28,081 nt of DNA from Chloroflexota bacterium (GTDB lineage: Bacteria; Chloroflexota; Anaerolineae; Caldilineales; Caldilineaceae): the NCBI GenBank assembly GCA_003577005.1, contig QEUW01000050.1, forward strand, positions 1-28,081. Direction: 5' to 3'. Each line of letters begins with the position of its first letter. The first letter of the stretch is position 1. The translations under genes and the position numbers were made by a program. The notes below the pieces were generated by a model. That model saw nothing but the letters and a program-made list of their open reading frames with translations, did not search any database and was not told where the DNA came from. Positions 1-7,830 of the stretch are shown piece after piece.

Positions 1-597
1 CAGATGGGGCGGTGTTACCACATGGATCAGCGACAATTCGGCCCCATGATAACGGGCAAGCGCCGTTGCCTTGCCCAGCACGTGTTCGGCGCGCGGCGAG
101 CCATCGAGCGCTACCAGGATCCGTCGATAGCGCATCTCACCGGACAGCATATTCTGGCGTTCGTCCGCACTCGCACAGTAGGCCGGGATAAGCATGATCG
201 ACTTGCGGGCGCGTTGGATGATCTTTTGCGCCACGCTGCTCACCGTCCAACCGCTCAGGCCGCTCTTGCCGTGGCTACTCAGCGCGATCAGATCGAAACC
301 ATTTTTATGAACGTACTCGATAATCCGATCAGCAACCGGACCTTCCAGCACGTCCGTTTCTACCCTTAGGTCGTGCGAGCGCAAAAGAGTCGCCATTTCG
401 TCTAGATAAGACTGGACCTCGGCTTTGCGGAGCTGCCAGTCTACCGGGTCAAGCTGCGCAGGTACGCCTGTACTACTTTCCAAAACACACACCAGGGTTA
501 CTTCTGTCCCGTTGACTCGTGTGAAGGCAATAATGTGAGGCAACACTGCCTCGGCCAACGAGGAGCCATCAAGGGGCGCTAAGATTCTTTGCGGCAT
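1..597 (-). CDS. Universal stress protein, tandem UspA domains (partial, C-terminus off the left edge)
   Basis: Reading the minus strand from ATG at 597-595 gives an uninterrupted frame to the window edge (199 codons), beginning MPQRILAPLDGSSLAEAVLP. The first UspA domain spans about residues 3-145. It has the LAPLDGS start, an ALSSHGKSGLSGW stretch matching the family's GxxGxxG phosphate loop, and a MLIP end. A second copy begins near residue 160 with YRRILVALDGSPRAEHVLG, so this is a two-domain UspA protein of the kind usually near 280-300 residues. UspA proteins are cytoplasmic stress proteins, some binding ATP; the specific role here is unknown. A good Shine-Dalgarno (AAGGAG on the minus strand, about 8 nt upstream) supports the start. 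The gene is divergent from the SDR gene. Confidence 0.93.
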   Translation of the reverse strand, partial: MPQRILAPLDGSSLAEAVLPHIIAFTRVNGTEVTLVCVLESSTGVPAQLDPVDWQLRKAEVQSYLDEMATLLRSHDLRVETDVLEGPVADRIIEYVHKNGFDLIALSSHGKSGLSGWTVSSVAQKIIQRARKSIMLIPAYCASADERQNMLSGEMRYRRILVALDGSPRAEHVLGKATALARYHGAELSLIHVVTPPHL

Positions 598-958
598 TGT
601 CGTTCTCCTTTTTTGCGTTCAAACGGTGTTTCATGTACAACCGCGACGCCTTGATGTGCTTTACCGCTCCCTGCACAAAATTGACCGCAGAGCCAGCAGC
701 TTCAGCGGATAACTGCGCATAAAAATCTCTAAAATGTGCGCAAGCTGTAGATCCGGTAGATGGTCGGCGCGTATAACCGTTAATGTGTCAGCCGACCCAA
801 GCGCAGGGTATCAAGTCATGAGTAGCTGTACAACTTGACTCTCTCTAGCGAATAGATATAGACCGAGATATAGATGGCAACGATCAGCATCGCTTCTGGT
901 ATAATTGAGCCAGAACGGCTATGGAAGTGTAGATAAGGACTACACCTGCGGGAGCGCA
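598..958. promoter_or_regulatory. Divergent intergenic region between uspA-like and SDR genes
   Basis: This 361-bp region holds no convincing gene. Toward the SDR gene it contains TTGACT (835-840) with TATAGA (857-862) at a 16-bp spacer, and a stronger extended -10 box, TGGTATAAT, ending at 905. A 9-bp direct repeat, AGATATAGA, lies at 854-862 and 866-874. No clear promoter toward the stress-protein gene could be fixed by eye. Confidence 0.5.
897..905 (+). promoter_or_regulatory. Extended -10 promoter (TGGTATAAT) of the SDR gene
   Basis: A perfect TATAAT (900-905) is preceded by TGG, giving an extended -10. There is no strong -35 at 17 bp, which an extended -10 can tolerate. It overlaps the upstream TTG in frame with the SDR gene, so transcription would begin near 912. 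That supports the downstream ATG at 959. Confidence 0.55.
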
Positions 959-1966
959 ATGGGCCTGCAAAACAAAACTATTCTCATTACCGGCGCCACC
1001 GGGTATATTGGCAGCCGGCTGGCCGAGCGGCTGGTCCAGGCAGGCGCTGCCCGTGTTCGTATCTTCGCTCGTACCCCTGCCAAGGCTGCCTTTTTGACCA
1101 GGTTAGGCTGTGAAGTTGCAACCGGCGACTTGACCGACGCGCCATCGCTGCATCGTGCAGTGGCCGGTTGTGCATTGATCTATCACGCCGGGGCATGGGT
1201 GCGTGAAACCGGTGGGCACGATGAAGTTTGGGCCGTGAATGTGACAGGCACGCAACTGTTGGTCGACGCCGCAATCACGGCTGGAGTAGAGCGTTTTGTC
1301 CAGGTAAGTTCATGCGCTGTTTACGGGTCGCGCCAGGAATTTGACATTGATGAAACCACTCCCCTGCGCCCCGGCAGCAGCCTCTACGCCGATTCAAAGA
1401 TCGCGGCGGAAGCTGTTGTCTGGCGGGCGTATCAGGAGCAGGGGCTGCCTGTGGTTGTGGCGCGACCTTCGCAGGTTTATGGGCTAGGCTCGCCCCAGTT
1501 CACCTTACGACCCTTGCAGATGATTCAAGCAGGACGGCTCGTGCTGGTCGATGGAGGTCGTCATCTCTGCAAGCCACTCTACATCGACAACCTGGTAGAC
1601 GGTTTGCTCTGCTGCGGCGAGACAGATGCGGCGGTAGGCGAGGCGTTCAACTTTAGTGATGGCACGCCTGTACCCTGGCGCGACTTTTTTGGCGCCTATG
1701 CAGCCATGGTGGGTGTCCAACGGCTTCCATCCGTACCTTATCCACTCGCCTGGTTTGGGGCATTGTTGTTCGAGGTGCAGGCGTGGATACGCAGGAAGCC
1801 GGCGCAACTCAACCGCCGCGTCGTCCGCACGTTACGGAGCAACAACAGTTTTAGCATCCACAAAGCGCAGCAACGATTGGGCTGGCAGCCCAGGGTCGAT
1901 CTGGCCGAGGGGATGCGTCGCACCGAGGAATGGCTGCGCACCCACGGGTATCTTCCACAAAAGTGA
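959..1966 (+). CDS. NAD(P)-dependent epimerase/dehydratase (extended SDR, 3-beta-HSD/dihydroflavonol-reductase type)
   Basis: The 335-residue protein starts MGLQNKTILITGATGYIGS. The Rossmann motif TGATGYIGS (TGxxGxxG) lies at residues 10-18, and the SDR active-site YxxxK appears as YADSK near residue 143. A substrate-binding C-terminal half follows, with VARPSQVYG and a late RLGWQPRVDLAEGM segment typical of sugar-nucleotide epimerases and 3-beta-HSD-like reductases. It probably oxidises, reduces or epimerises a sugar-nucleotide, sterol-like or phenolic substrate; the substrate cannot be told from sequence. ATG 959 is chosen over the in-frame TTG at 905 because GGGAG lies just upstream and the likely -10 box overlaps the TTG. 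It appears monocistronic. Confidence 0.9.
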   Translation: MGLQNKTILITGATGYIGSRLAERLVQAGAARVRIFARTPAKAAFLTRLGCEVATGDLTDAPSLHRAVAGCALIYHAGAWVRETGGHDEVWAVNVTGTQLLVDAAITAGVERFVQVSSCAVYGSRQEFDIDETTPLRPGSSLYADSKIAAEAVVWRAYQEQGLPVVVARPSQVYGLGSPQFTLRPLQMIQAGRLVLVDGGRHLCKPLYIDNLVDGLLCCGETDAAVGEAFNFSDGTPVPWRDFFGAYAAMVGVQRLPSVPYPLAWFGALLFEVQAWIRRKPAQLNRRVVRTLRSNNSFSIHKAQQRLGWQPRVDLAEGMRRTEEWLRTHGYLPQK

Positions 1967-2094
1967 CGTGGAAATCTGTGCCATCTGCCACTATTTTCAT
2001 GGCAGTTCGGTGGACAAATTACGTAAGATAGCCTCTCTTACGGTAGAATAAGAGTGACCTATCTTGTTGACCTATAGTAAGGAGATCAACGACT

Positions 2095-2727
2095 GTGCTC
2101 GATACACTGCAGCTAAAATTAACAACCTTGGTGATGACGACTCCATTCTCTGTTCAGGCTCAGGCAGCGGAGGAAGGGCGAGGGCGCTGGTGGCTCTGGC
2201 TGGTGCTTCTGCTGGTGTTGAGCGTGGTCGTCGCCTGGTTGTTGGGTCGCGAAACGGGGCGGCGAGAGGCGCCGGCGGGGACCGTACACCCAGCGCACGA
2301 ACCAAAACCTCACACGCCGGCTGCACCGACACCCACGACCCGCTTTAGCGCACCATCTGGCGCTCTGCCAGCTGAACCGGCTGAGGCCACCGGGTCGCCA
2401 GGTGTCGAGCCGGTCCCAGTCACACCGGCGCCCGCCACGATGTCGGGCGCCCCAGCGCCCTCGCCCGAACCACCTGCGGCTGACGATCTGACGCGGATCG
2501 AGGGGATCGGACCCAAGATCAGCAGCGTGTTGCAGGCAGCCGGGATCGCCACCTTTGTCGATCTGGCCAATGCAGACACCGCTCACCTGAAGCAGATCCT
2601 GGTGGACGCCGGGCTGCGCATCCAAAATCCCTCCACCTGGCCAGAACAGGCGGCTTTGGCCGGAGCGGGCCGCTGGGAGGATTTGAAGGCGCTCCAGGGT
2701 CAGCTAAGCGCCGGCCGCCGCAATTGA
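2095..2727 (+). CDS. Single-pass membrane protein with C-terminal helix-hairpin-helix (DUF4332-like) domain
   Basis: The 210-residue product starts with GTG at 2095, ten bases after AAGGAG. A hydrophobic segment (WWLWLVLLLVLSVVVAWLL) lies at about residues 32-51 and is followed by a basic stretch. A Pro/Ala/Thr-rich linker of roughly 75 residues leads to a C-terminal domain from about residue 130 beginning DDLTRIEGIGPKISSVLQAA. That IEGIGPKI...AGI.TFVDLA pattern is the helix-hairpin-helix fold found as a stand-alone tail in many bacterial proteins, where it may bind DNA or protein. Function is unknown; a membrane-tethered DNA- or protein-binding role is inference. Two further small membrane proteins follow on the same strand. 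Confidence 0.82.
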   Translation: MLDTLQLKLTTLVMTTPFSVQAQAAEEGRGRWWLWLVLLLVLSVVVAWLLGRETGRREAPAGTVHPAHEPKPHTPAAPTPTTRFSAPSGALPAEPAEATGSPGVEPVPVTPAPATMSGAPAPSPEPPAADDLTRIEGIGPKISSVLQAAGIATFVDLANADTAHLKQILVDAGLRIQNPSTWPEQAALAGAGRWEDLKALQGQLSAGRRN

Positions 2728-2834
2728 TTCAAACTTTCGCTGCGGTGATGTTCTGGGCCCAGGGGTATTAGCTCGCTTTAGAGAGATGACACTCCTCTTG
2801 TCCCGCCACACCGCTACTCGATAATGAGTCTATC

Positions 2835-3125
2835 GTGAGTCTCTCCTTTTGGCGCGATGTCAGCATTGTCTGGCTTTCGTTGCTCTGCTTTATCGGTCTG
2901 ATCATCCCGCTGGCCGCATTCTATTTTGCCGTCAGAGGATTGGACAGCGCCCACCGTAAGAGTGCATCACTCCTGCGCCAGACGCAGGGGTACAGCCGCG
3001 CCATGCGCCGTCAAAGTGAGGTCATAAGCGAGCGTGTTGCGACGCCGGTAATTCGCACGCACAGCCAGTTTGTTCGCATCCGCTCAGCTGTACAGCGCCT
3101 GTGGAGAGACCGCCGATCAACCTGA
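2835..3125 (+). CDS. Small single-pass membrane protein of unknown function
   Basis: This 96-residue ORF starts with GTG at 2835. It has one strong hydrophobic helix at about residues 10-34 (IVWLSLLCFIGLIIPLAAFYF), followed by a basic, Arg/Ser-rich tail of about 60 residues that could form a cytoplasmic helix. I do not recognise a family. The Shine-Dalgarno is weak, and an upstream ATG at 2824 is in another frame and stops after four codons. It lies 107 bp after the helix-hairpin-helix membrane protein and 18 bp before another small membrane protein, so co-transcription of the three is likely. Confidence 0.68.
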   Translation: MSLSFWRDVSIVWLSLLCFIGLIIPLAAFYFAVRGLDSAHRKSASLLRQTQGYSRAMRRQSEVISERVATPVIRTHSQFVRIRSAVQRLWRDRRST

Positions 3126-3143
3126 CCGTTCAGGAGCCGATCT

Positions 3144-3353
3144 ATGAGCTATAAGATGAAGGCGCTGCTCGTCGGCGCTCTATCCGGCGCCTTGCTGGGC
3201 GCCGCGTTCGCCTGGGTTGCCAGCGATGGCGACAAAAACGAGCGGGGGGAGCCAGCTGGCCTGGCTGCGCTGGGGCCGGGTGACTATCTGTCGCTCGGCA
3301 TCAGTATTCTCACCCTCGCCCGCCAGTTTGGCAGCATGCTTAAGAAGAAGTAA
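3144..3353 (+). CDS. Small membrane protein, 69 residues, unknown function
   Basis: ATG at 3144 lies eight bases after CAGGAG. The protein starts MSYKMKALLVGALSGALLGAA, a glycine/alanine-rich hydrophobic segment at residues 5-27 that looks like a membrane anchor or uncleaved signal. A short polar loop follows (DGDKNERGEP), then a second, weaker hydrophobic segment (YLSLGISILTLARQF), and the protein ends in three lysines. This resembles small two-helix membrane proteins of Chloroflexota, but no named family can be assigned. It is 18 bp downstream of the previous membrane protein. Confidence 0.7.
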   Translation: MSYKMKALLVGALSGALLGAAFAWVASDGDKNERGEPAGLAALGPGDYLSLGISILTLARQFGSMLKKK

Positions 3354-3354
3354 C

Positions 3355-3425
3355 CCCAACTCCGCTTGTTCACTTTGCGCCACGCAAGTAACTCTGGAGA
3401 ACCAATGTAAACAGGAGGAGTTGGG
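3355..3425. repeat. Inverted repeat between small membrane protein and reductase genes
   Basis: CCCAACTCC (3355-3363) is exactly complementary to GGAGTTGGG (3417-3425), enclosing 53 nt. A smaller hairpin, TTGCG/CGCAA, sits inside near 3374-3386. No T-run follows, so it is a weak candidate for a terminator or a structured leader of the downstream reductase mRNA. Confidence 0.4.
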
Positions 3426-3459
3426 ATAAGATTGCGTAACGCCGCTGAAGGAGATGGTT

Positions 3460-4866
3460 GTGGCAAATTTATTAGGAAGTAGTGCGCGGCCGCTACGGGT
3501 CGCTATCATTGGCGCCGGTCCGGCAGGTTTTTATGCAGCGGGCGCGCTCCTGGCCCAACAAACGGTCCACGTGACAGTTGACCTCTTCGAACGGTTACCA
3601 GCGCCACATGGCCTGGTTCGCTACGGTGTGGCGCCAGACCACCAGAAGATCAAAACCGTAGCGCGTGTCTTTGATCGTACCGCCGCGATGCCAGGCTTTC
3701 GCTTTTTTGGCAATGTTCAGTTTGGCTACGATTTAACCCGCGAGGATGTACACCAGCTTTTCGATGCCGTGATCTATGCCGTCGGCTCGCAAGCAGACCG
3801 GCGGCTGGGCATCCCCGGCGAAGATCTGGCCGGCAGCCTTTCGGCCACCGAGTTTGTGGCCTGGTACAACTGCCACCCTGACTATGCGGGCCTGAAGATA
3901 GACCTGAGCGGCGAGAGCGCAGTAGTGGTCGGTGTGGGGAATGTGGCGGTGGATGTGGCGCGCATCCTGGCGCGCACCCCCCACGAGCTGGCGTCAACCG
4001 ATATTGCGCTCCATGCCGAACAACAACTTGCTGCCAGCGGCGTGCGCGACATCTTTATTCTCTCGCGCCGGGGCCCAGCCCAGGCCAAATTTTCTCCACT
4101 TGAGATCAAAGAGTTTGGCGAGCTCGCCGGCGCCGACATCATCATCGACCCGGCTGAGTTGGAGCTCGATCCGCTCAGTGCGGCTGCACTTGAGGACGAT
4201 GCCGAAGCGCGGCGCAATCTTGAGATGCTGCGCGAACTGGCTGCCCGGCCGCGCCTAGGCCGGTCCCGTCGCATTCACTTCCGGTTTTTGGTTTCACCCG
4301 TAGAGATCTTAGGCGATCATGGCCGTGTTGTGGCCGTGCGCGTTGAAAGGAATGTGCTACGCCGTGACGAGCGGGGCTATCTGAACGCCGTCGGCACGGG
4401 CCAGTTCGACCTGATCCCAGCGCAACTGGTGCTGCGGGCGGTCGGCTACCGGGGGGTTGCGCTGCCAGGTGTGCCCTTTGACGAACGGCGCGGCGTCATT
4501 CCCAACGAGGGTGGCCGTGTGATCGACCCGGCAAGCGGTCGGGTCGTGCGCGGGGAATATGTGGTAGGGTGGGCCAAGCGCGGCGCTACGGGCGTCATCG
4601 GCACCAACCGGCCGGATGCCATCGATACAGTACAGGCGCTGCTGGCCGATGTACCCACACTGCCACCGGCGTGCGACCCAGACCCTGCCGCGGTCGAGCG
4701 CCTGTTATCTGCCAGGGGGGTGCAGTTTATCAGCAGCGATGGCTGGCGGCTGATCGATGAGGCTGAACTCGCCAAAGGTCAGGAACGGGGCAAACCGCGC
4801 ATCAAATTCACCCATGTCGACGAAATGGTGGCGCTTGCCCAGGGAAGATCGACGGATGGGCGCTGA
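3460..4866 (+). CDS. fprA: FprA-type NADPH-ferredoxin/adrenodoxin reductase
   Basis: This 468-residue flavoprotein moves electrons between ferredoxin and NADP(H). The N-terminal FAD dinucleotide-binding motif is VAIIGAGPAGFYAAG (residues about 13-27). It is followed by LFERLPAPHGLVRYGVAPDH, diagnostic of the adrenodoxin reductase/FprA family, then the NADP-binding VVVGVGNVAVDVARIL and the C-terminal GWAKRGATGVIGTNRPD that contacts FAD. Length matches the family (about 450-470). An ATG at 3454 directly abuts AAGGAG with no spacer, so GTG at 3460, six bases after it, is the better start. A likely electron partner is ferredoxin reduced by the pyruvate:ferredoxin oxidoreductase near the right end; that link is inference. 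A small ORF follows after 2 bp. Confidence 0.92.
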   Translation: MANLLGSSARPLRVAIIGAGPAGFYAAGALLAQQTVHVTVDLFERLPAPHGLVRYGVAPDHQKIKTVARVFDRTAAMPGFRFFGNVQFGYDLTREDVHQLFDAVIYAVGSQADRRLGIPGEDLAGSLSATEFVAWYNCHPDYAGLKIDLSGESAVVVGVGNVAVDVARILARTPHELASTDIALHAEQQLAASGVRDIFILSRRGPAQAKFSPLEIKEFGELAGADIIIDPAELELDPLSAAALEDDAEARRNLEMLRELAARPRLGRSRRIHFRFLVSPVEILGDHGRVVAVRVERNVLRRDERGYLNAVGTGQFDLIPAQLVLRAVGYRGVALPGVPFDERRGVIPNEGGRVIDPASGRVVRGEYVVGWAKRGATGVIGTNRPDAIDTVQALLADVPTLPPACDPDPAAVERLLSARGVQFISSDGWRLIDEAELAKGQERGKPRIKFTHVDEMVALAQGRSTDGR

Positions 4867-4868
4867 GT

Positions 4869-5177
4869 ATGGCCAGGACTGCAGCGCTGGCCCAAGAACT
4901 GGCAGAGCTGGAAACCCGTTGTCGCGCCCCCGTTGACAGCGCCGATTGCCTTGCCGCGCTGACCGAGTTGCTTCAACTGTACGATCAGTTGCCAGACCAG
5001 AGCGATGTGATAGCTGGTCGGGTGCGCAAGGCCTTCCTTTACGGGCTAGGTCATGTGCCGAGCGAATTGATAGCGCATGACGACGCACGACGCCTCGCCT
5101 CTTTTTTGGCCGAGAAGATCAAAGCGACAGATCTCGCCGGGATCCACTGGCAGACGGCGAGCGAAGTCATTACCTAA
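4869..5177 (+). CDS. Hypothetical protein, 102 residues, helical
   Basis: ATG at 4869 lies 2 bp after the reductase stop codon, so translational coupling is likely. The product starts MARTAALAQELAELETRCRA and looks all-helical and soluble, with leucine-rich amphipathic segments and no signal or membrane helix. No family is recognised. Its stop (TAA, 5175-5177) coincides with the start of an open stretch in another frame that encodes a potassium-channel pore. The present C-terminus (WQTASEVIT) may therefore be a fusion or deletion scar rather than the ancestral end. Confidence 0.6.
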   Translation: MARTAALAQELAELETRCRAPVDSADCLAALTELLQLYDQLPDQSDVIAGRVRKAFLYGLGHVPSELIAHDDARRLASFLAEKIKATDLAGIHWQTASEVIT

Positions 5178-5364
5178 TTTCAATTATGGTGATGGCCTTT
5201 ACTGGGCGCTGATCACTGCTGCCTCGATTGGGTATGGCGACCTTACGCCACAGACTACGCTGGGCCGCACCCTCGCCGCCATTCTTGGCGTGATGGGCGT
5301 GATCAGTGTCGGCGTCGTTGCCGGTCTGATCCTAGATTGGATCTCCCCGCGCGCACTGGAGTGA
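5173..5364 (+). pseudogene. Orphan two-TM potassium channel pore and inner helix (TM1 missing)
   Basis: The frame from about 5173 encodes NFNYGDGLYWALITAASIG and then YGDLTP, followed by a glycine-rich hydrophobic helix of about 20 residues (LAAILGVMGVISVGVVAGLIL). The S-I-G-Y-G-D-L-T-P run is the K+ selectivity-filter signature (T/S-x-G-Y-G-D) of the Ion_trans_2 family, with pore helix before it and inner helix TM2 after it. No outer helix TM1 exists upstream in any frame; that DNA encodes the soluble 102-residue ORF. There is no ATG, GTG or TTG in this frame between 5173 and the filter. It therefore looks like the 3' remnant of a channel gene after deletion. A functional frameshift fusion to the upstream ORF is less likely because it would still lack TM1. 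Confidence 0.65.
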
Positions 5365-5409
5365 CGGCGTAACTCACAATATCAATATCAATAGTTGGAG
5401 GGTCACAGC

Positions 5410-7746
5410 ATGCGCGCCAACATGATTTTCCTGCTTCTCCTGTGTGGCGTAAGTACACTTATTGGACTAACTTCTTGTGGCCGCCAAGCAGACGAGGAGC
5501 GTGATATCGAGATTGCGGTCGCACTCACTCAGACGGCTGCCGCACAAGCCGAAGCGCTGCCTTCCCCGACGATTGCCGCCACACCCATCCCAGCACCGAC
5601 CGCCACCACCCCGCCTACGACCGCGCCAACGCCGGATCTACAAACCGCTGAGGAAGCTACACTGGCCGAGGCAACCGAACTTGAAACGCTTGCTGCGCTC
5701 AACCTGGGGCTGGAGCCAGATACAACCGGCACCGGTATTGCGGGCGTGCGGGCGCTCAAACTGGAATCCCCCAGTGCGGACAATCTATGGCTTGTCTACA
5801 CCTACGGGTTGCGCAGCAGCGAGCCGGAACAGAATCATCTGTTGGTGCTCTACAGCAAGAGTGACCGTGGTTGGCGCGAGGTGGCGAGTGTCGAACTGTC
5901 TGCAACTTCCCCAGCCGAACCCAGCCCCGACTCCATCGAGGAAGGCGCCGTCCAACAGGTACACGTCGAACCGGCTAACCTTTGGATCCAGGTGGAAGGC
6001 GGTGTTGGCGCCCACAGTGGAATCTACGCGCTCTATCGCTTCGATGGTCGCAACTTACGGCGTGAAGCGTTTGGCAGTAACGCCCACTCTATCGTCGGCC
6101 AGCTCGACGACCTCAATGGGGATGGCGTGCCCGAAGTGGTCCTGGATGTCTCTGACTATTATGTCTTTTGCTACAGTTGCGGCGCTCACTATGCGCAGTA
6201 TAACATCCTTCGCTGGGATGGGACCCGGATGGCGCCGGTCTCGCTCACACCCCTGGACGAAACTGCGCCTGCCGCGCTGCGCGAGGCCAACCAGGCCGCC
6301 CTGACTCTTGCTGCTGCCGGTCTCTGGAAGGAGGCCGAAGCGGCCATCGACAGCGGCATCGCTTTGAATATTGCAGACCCCCTCTTCGAGTGGAATGCGG
6401 TCTATATCCAATACAACGCGGTGGTCAAACGAGCCGTCGCCACCGAGGACCAGACGATGGACTATCCGCTCCTGGCCCAGATCTTCTATGGCGATTACGC
6501 CGCCGCACTCGACCTCATGCGCGCCTACACGCCCGCCGATATTTTTGCTTTGCGCACCCCATTGATCATCGGCACGGCCGCCGAAGGGGCCACACAACAA
6601 CTGGCAAACCGCATTCTTAGCAGCGTCGAACCGGTGCTCAGGGTGCGGCCCAACCTGGCTGCCGCTTACTATTTGCGCGGCTGGGCTTCCTTTCTCAAGC
6701 ATGGTTTTGCCGACGACGCCGTCCTGGCCGACCTGGAGCGGGCGGCCCAACTTGCTGGCGACGACGCCCTCTTGGTCGATACCGTCGCCTTTTTTGGGGG
6801 CGACCCAAGTACGCTCTCGCTGGCTGCGCCACGCCCGTCGACAGCCGTCACCGCGACAACGGCAACGGTCACGAGTACTGTAGCCGCCACCGCTCCTGCC
6901 ACCATCGAGCCGCAGACAGCGGCCAGTTCACCCACCAGCGCCGCCGGTGGACGCATCTACTACTCGGCCCAGGACGTGGATGGCCGTAGTGCGATCTTTG
7001 CCGTCGCCGTATCGCCGGGTGCCCAGCCGGAACGCATTGTACCCGATGCCGTCCAGCCGGCGGTGCAGCCGGGTGGTGAACGTCTGGCCTTCCACAGCAC
7101 GCGCGACGACATGTTGGGAGTGGGCGGCTTTGACCAGGCTACCGGCGAACGTCTGCGTTTTACCTACAACATCGAAGACGCCTTCCCCACGTGGAACCCG
7201 GCAGGTAACCGACTCTTTTTCGCCAGCACCCGCTACGGCGACGGTCGCTGGCGGCTCTACCACGTCTGGGCGGATGGCAACGGCGAAGCCACCGATATGC
7301 GGTACGGGCAGGACCCGGCCTGGCATCCCAACGACAACCTCATCGTCTACAAAGGCTGCGATGACGCCGGCGGCCACTGCGGTCTCTGGCTGATGCGTAG
7401 CGACGGCGCCGACCGCCGGCCGCTGACCGACAACGCGGGTGACGCCCGCCCGCGCTGGACGCCAAACGGCGATGCGGTGATTTTTATGAGTGACCAACGC
7501 GATGGCAACTGGGAGATCTACCTGGTGATGACCGCCACCGGTACAGTGACCCAGCTGACCGACCACCCGGCCGATGACGGTCTGCCGGTAGTCAGCCCGG
7601 ATGGTACCAGCGCCGCCTTTGTCAGCAATCGAGAAAATGGCTGGGCCATCTGGACTATGCCCATTCGCGGTGGCACCGCCACCTCGCTTGTCCCCATTGG
7701 CGAACTACCCAATTGGCTCGAACAGGGGGTGGACTGGACAGAGTAG
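5410..7746 (+). CDS. Lipoprotein with C-terminal PD40/TolB-like beta-propeller
   Basis: The 778-residue protein starts MRANMIFLLLLCGVSTLIG and has a lipobox LTSC, so it is predicted to be exported and lipidated at that cysteine. A Pro/Thr/Ala-rich linker covers about residues 40-80. A middle region holds an FG-GAP-like calcium-binding motif (LDDLNGDGVPEVVLDVS, about 230-250) and a helical TPR-like section. After a second Thr-rich linker (about 470-510), at least five PD40 repeats follow (for example PTWNPAGNRLFFAS, PRWTPNGDAVIFMSD, PVVSPDGTSAAFVS), as in TolB-type propellers. It probably binds ligands or partners at the cell surface; the specific role is unknown. ATG 5410 is preferred over the in-frame TTG at 5395 because GGAGGG lies about 8 bp upstream. 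Confidence 0.88.
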   Translation: MRANMIFLLLLCGVSTLIGLTSCGRQADEERDIEIAVALTQTAAAQAEALPSPTIAATPIPAPTATTPPTTAPTPDLQTAEEATLAEATELETLAALNLGLEPDTTGTGIAGVRALKLESPSADNLWLVYTYGLRSSEPEQNHLLVLYSKSDRGWREVASVELSATSPAEPSPDSIEEGAVQQVHVEPANLWIQVEGGVGAHSGIYALYRFDGRNLRREAFGSNAHSIVGQLDDLNGDGVPEVVLDVSDYYVFCYSCGAHYAQYNILRWDGTRMAPVSLTPLDETAPAALREANQAALTLAAAGLWKEAEAAIDSGIALNIADPLFEWNAVYIQYNAVVKRAVATEDQTMDYPLLAQIFYGDYAAALDLMRAYTPADIFALRTPLIIGTAAEGATQQLANRILSSVEPVLRVRPNLAAAYYLRGWASFLKHGFADDAVLADLERAAQLAGDDALLVDTVAFFGGDPSTLSLAAPRPSTAVTATTATVTSTVAATAPATIEPQTAASSPTSAAGGRIYYSAQDVDGRSAIFAVAVSPGAQPERIVPDAVQPAVQPGGERLAFHSTRDDMLGVGGFDQATGERLRFTYNIEDAFPTWNPAGNRLFFASTRYGDGRWRLYHVWADGNGEATDMRYGQDPAWHPNDNLIVYKGCDDAGGHCGLWLMRSDGADRRPLTDNAGDARPRWTPNGDAVIFMSDQRDGNWEIYLVMTATGTVTQLTDHPADDGLPVVSPDGTSAAFVSNRENGWAIWTMPIRGGTATSLVPIGELPNWLEQGVDWTE

Positions 7747-7830
7747 GGAGTGGCCTTCGGCTGAGGAGAATCCGAGCCGCACGAAATAAAGTCACCCTGG
7801 TGGGCACCCATCCCAGCCCGGGGACTTGCC

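Noticed and set aside
905..958. Longer SDR protein starting with TTG at 905
   Set aside because: The start overlaps the likely -10 box and lacks a Shine-Dalgarno; the extra 18 residues are not typical of the family.
5077..5172. N-terminal part of the plus-strand ORF that runs into the channel pore
   Set aside because: This stretch is the out-of-frame shadow of the 102-residue ORF. Its basic, low-complexity translation has no hydrophobic helix, so it is not a real channel N-terminus.
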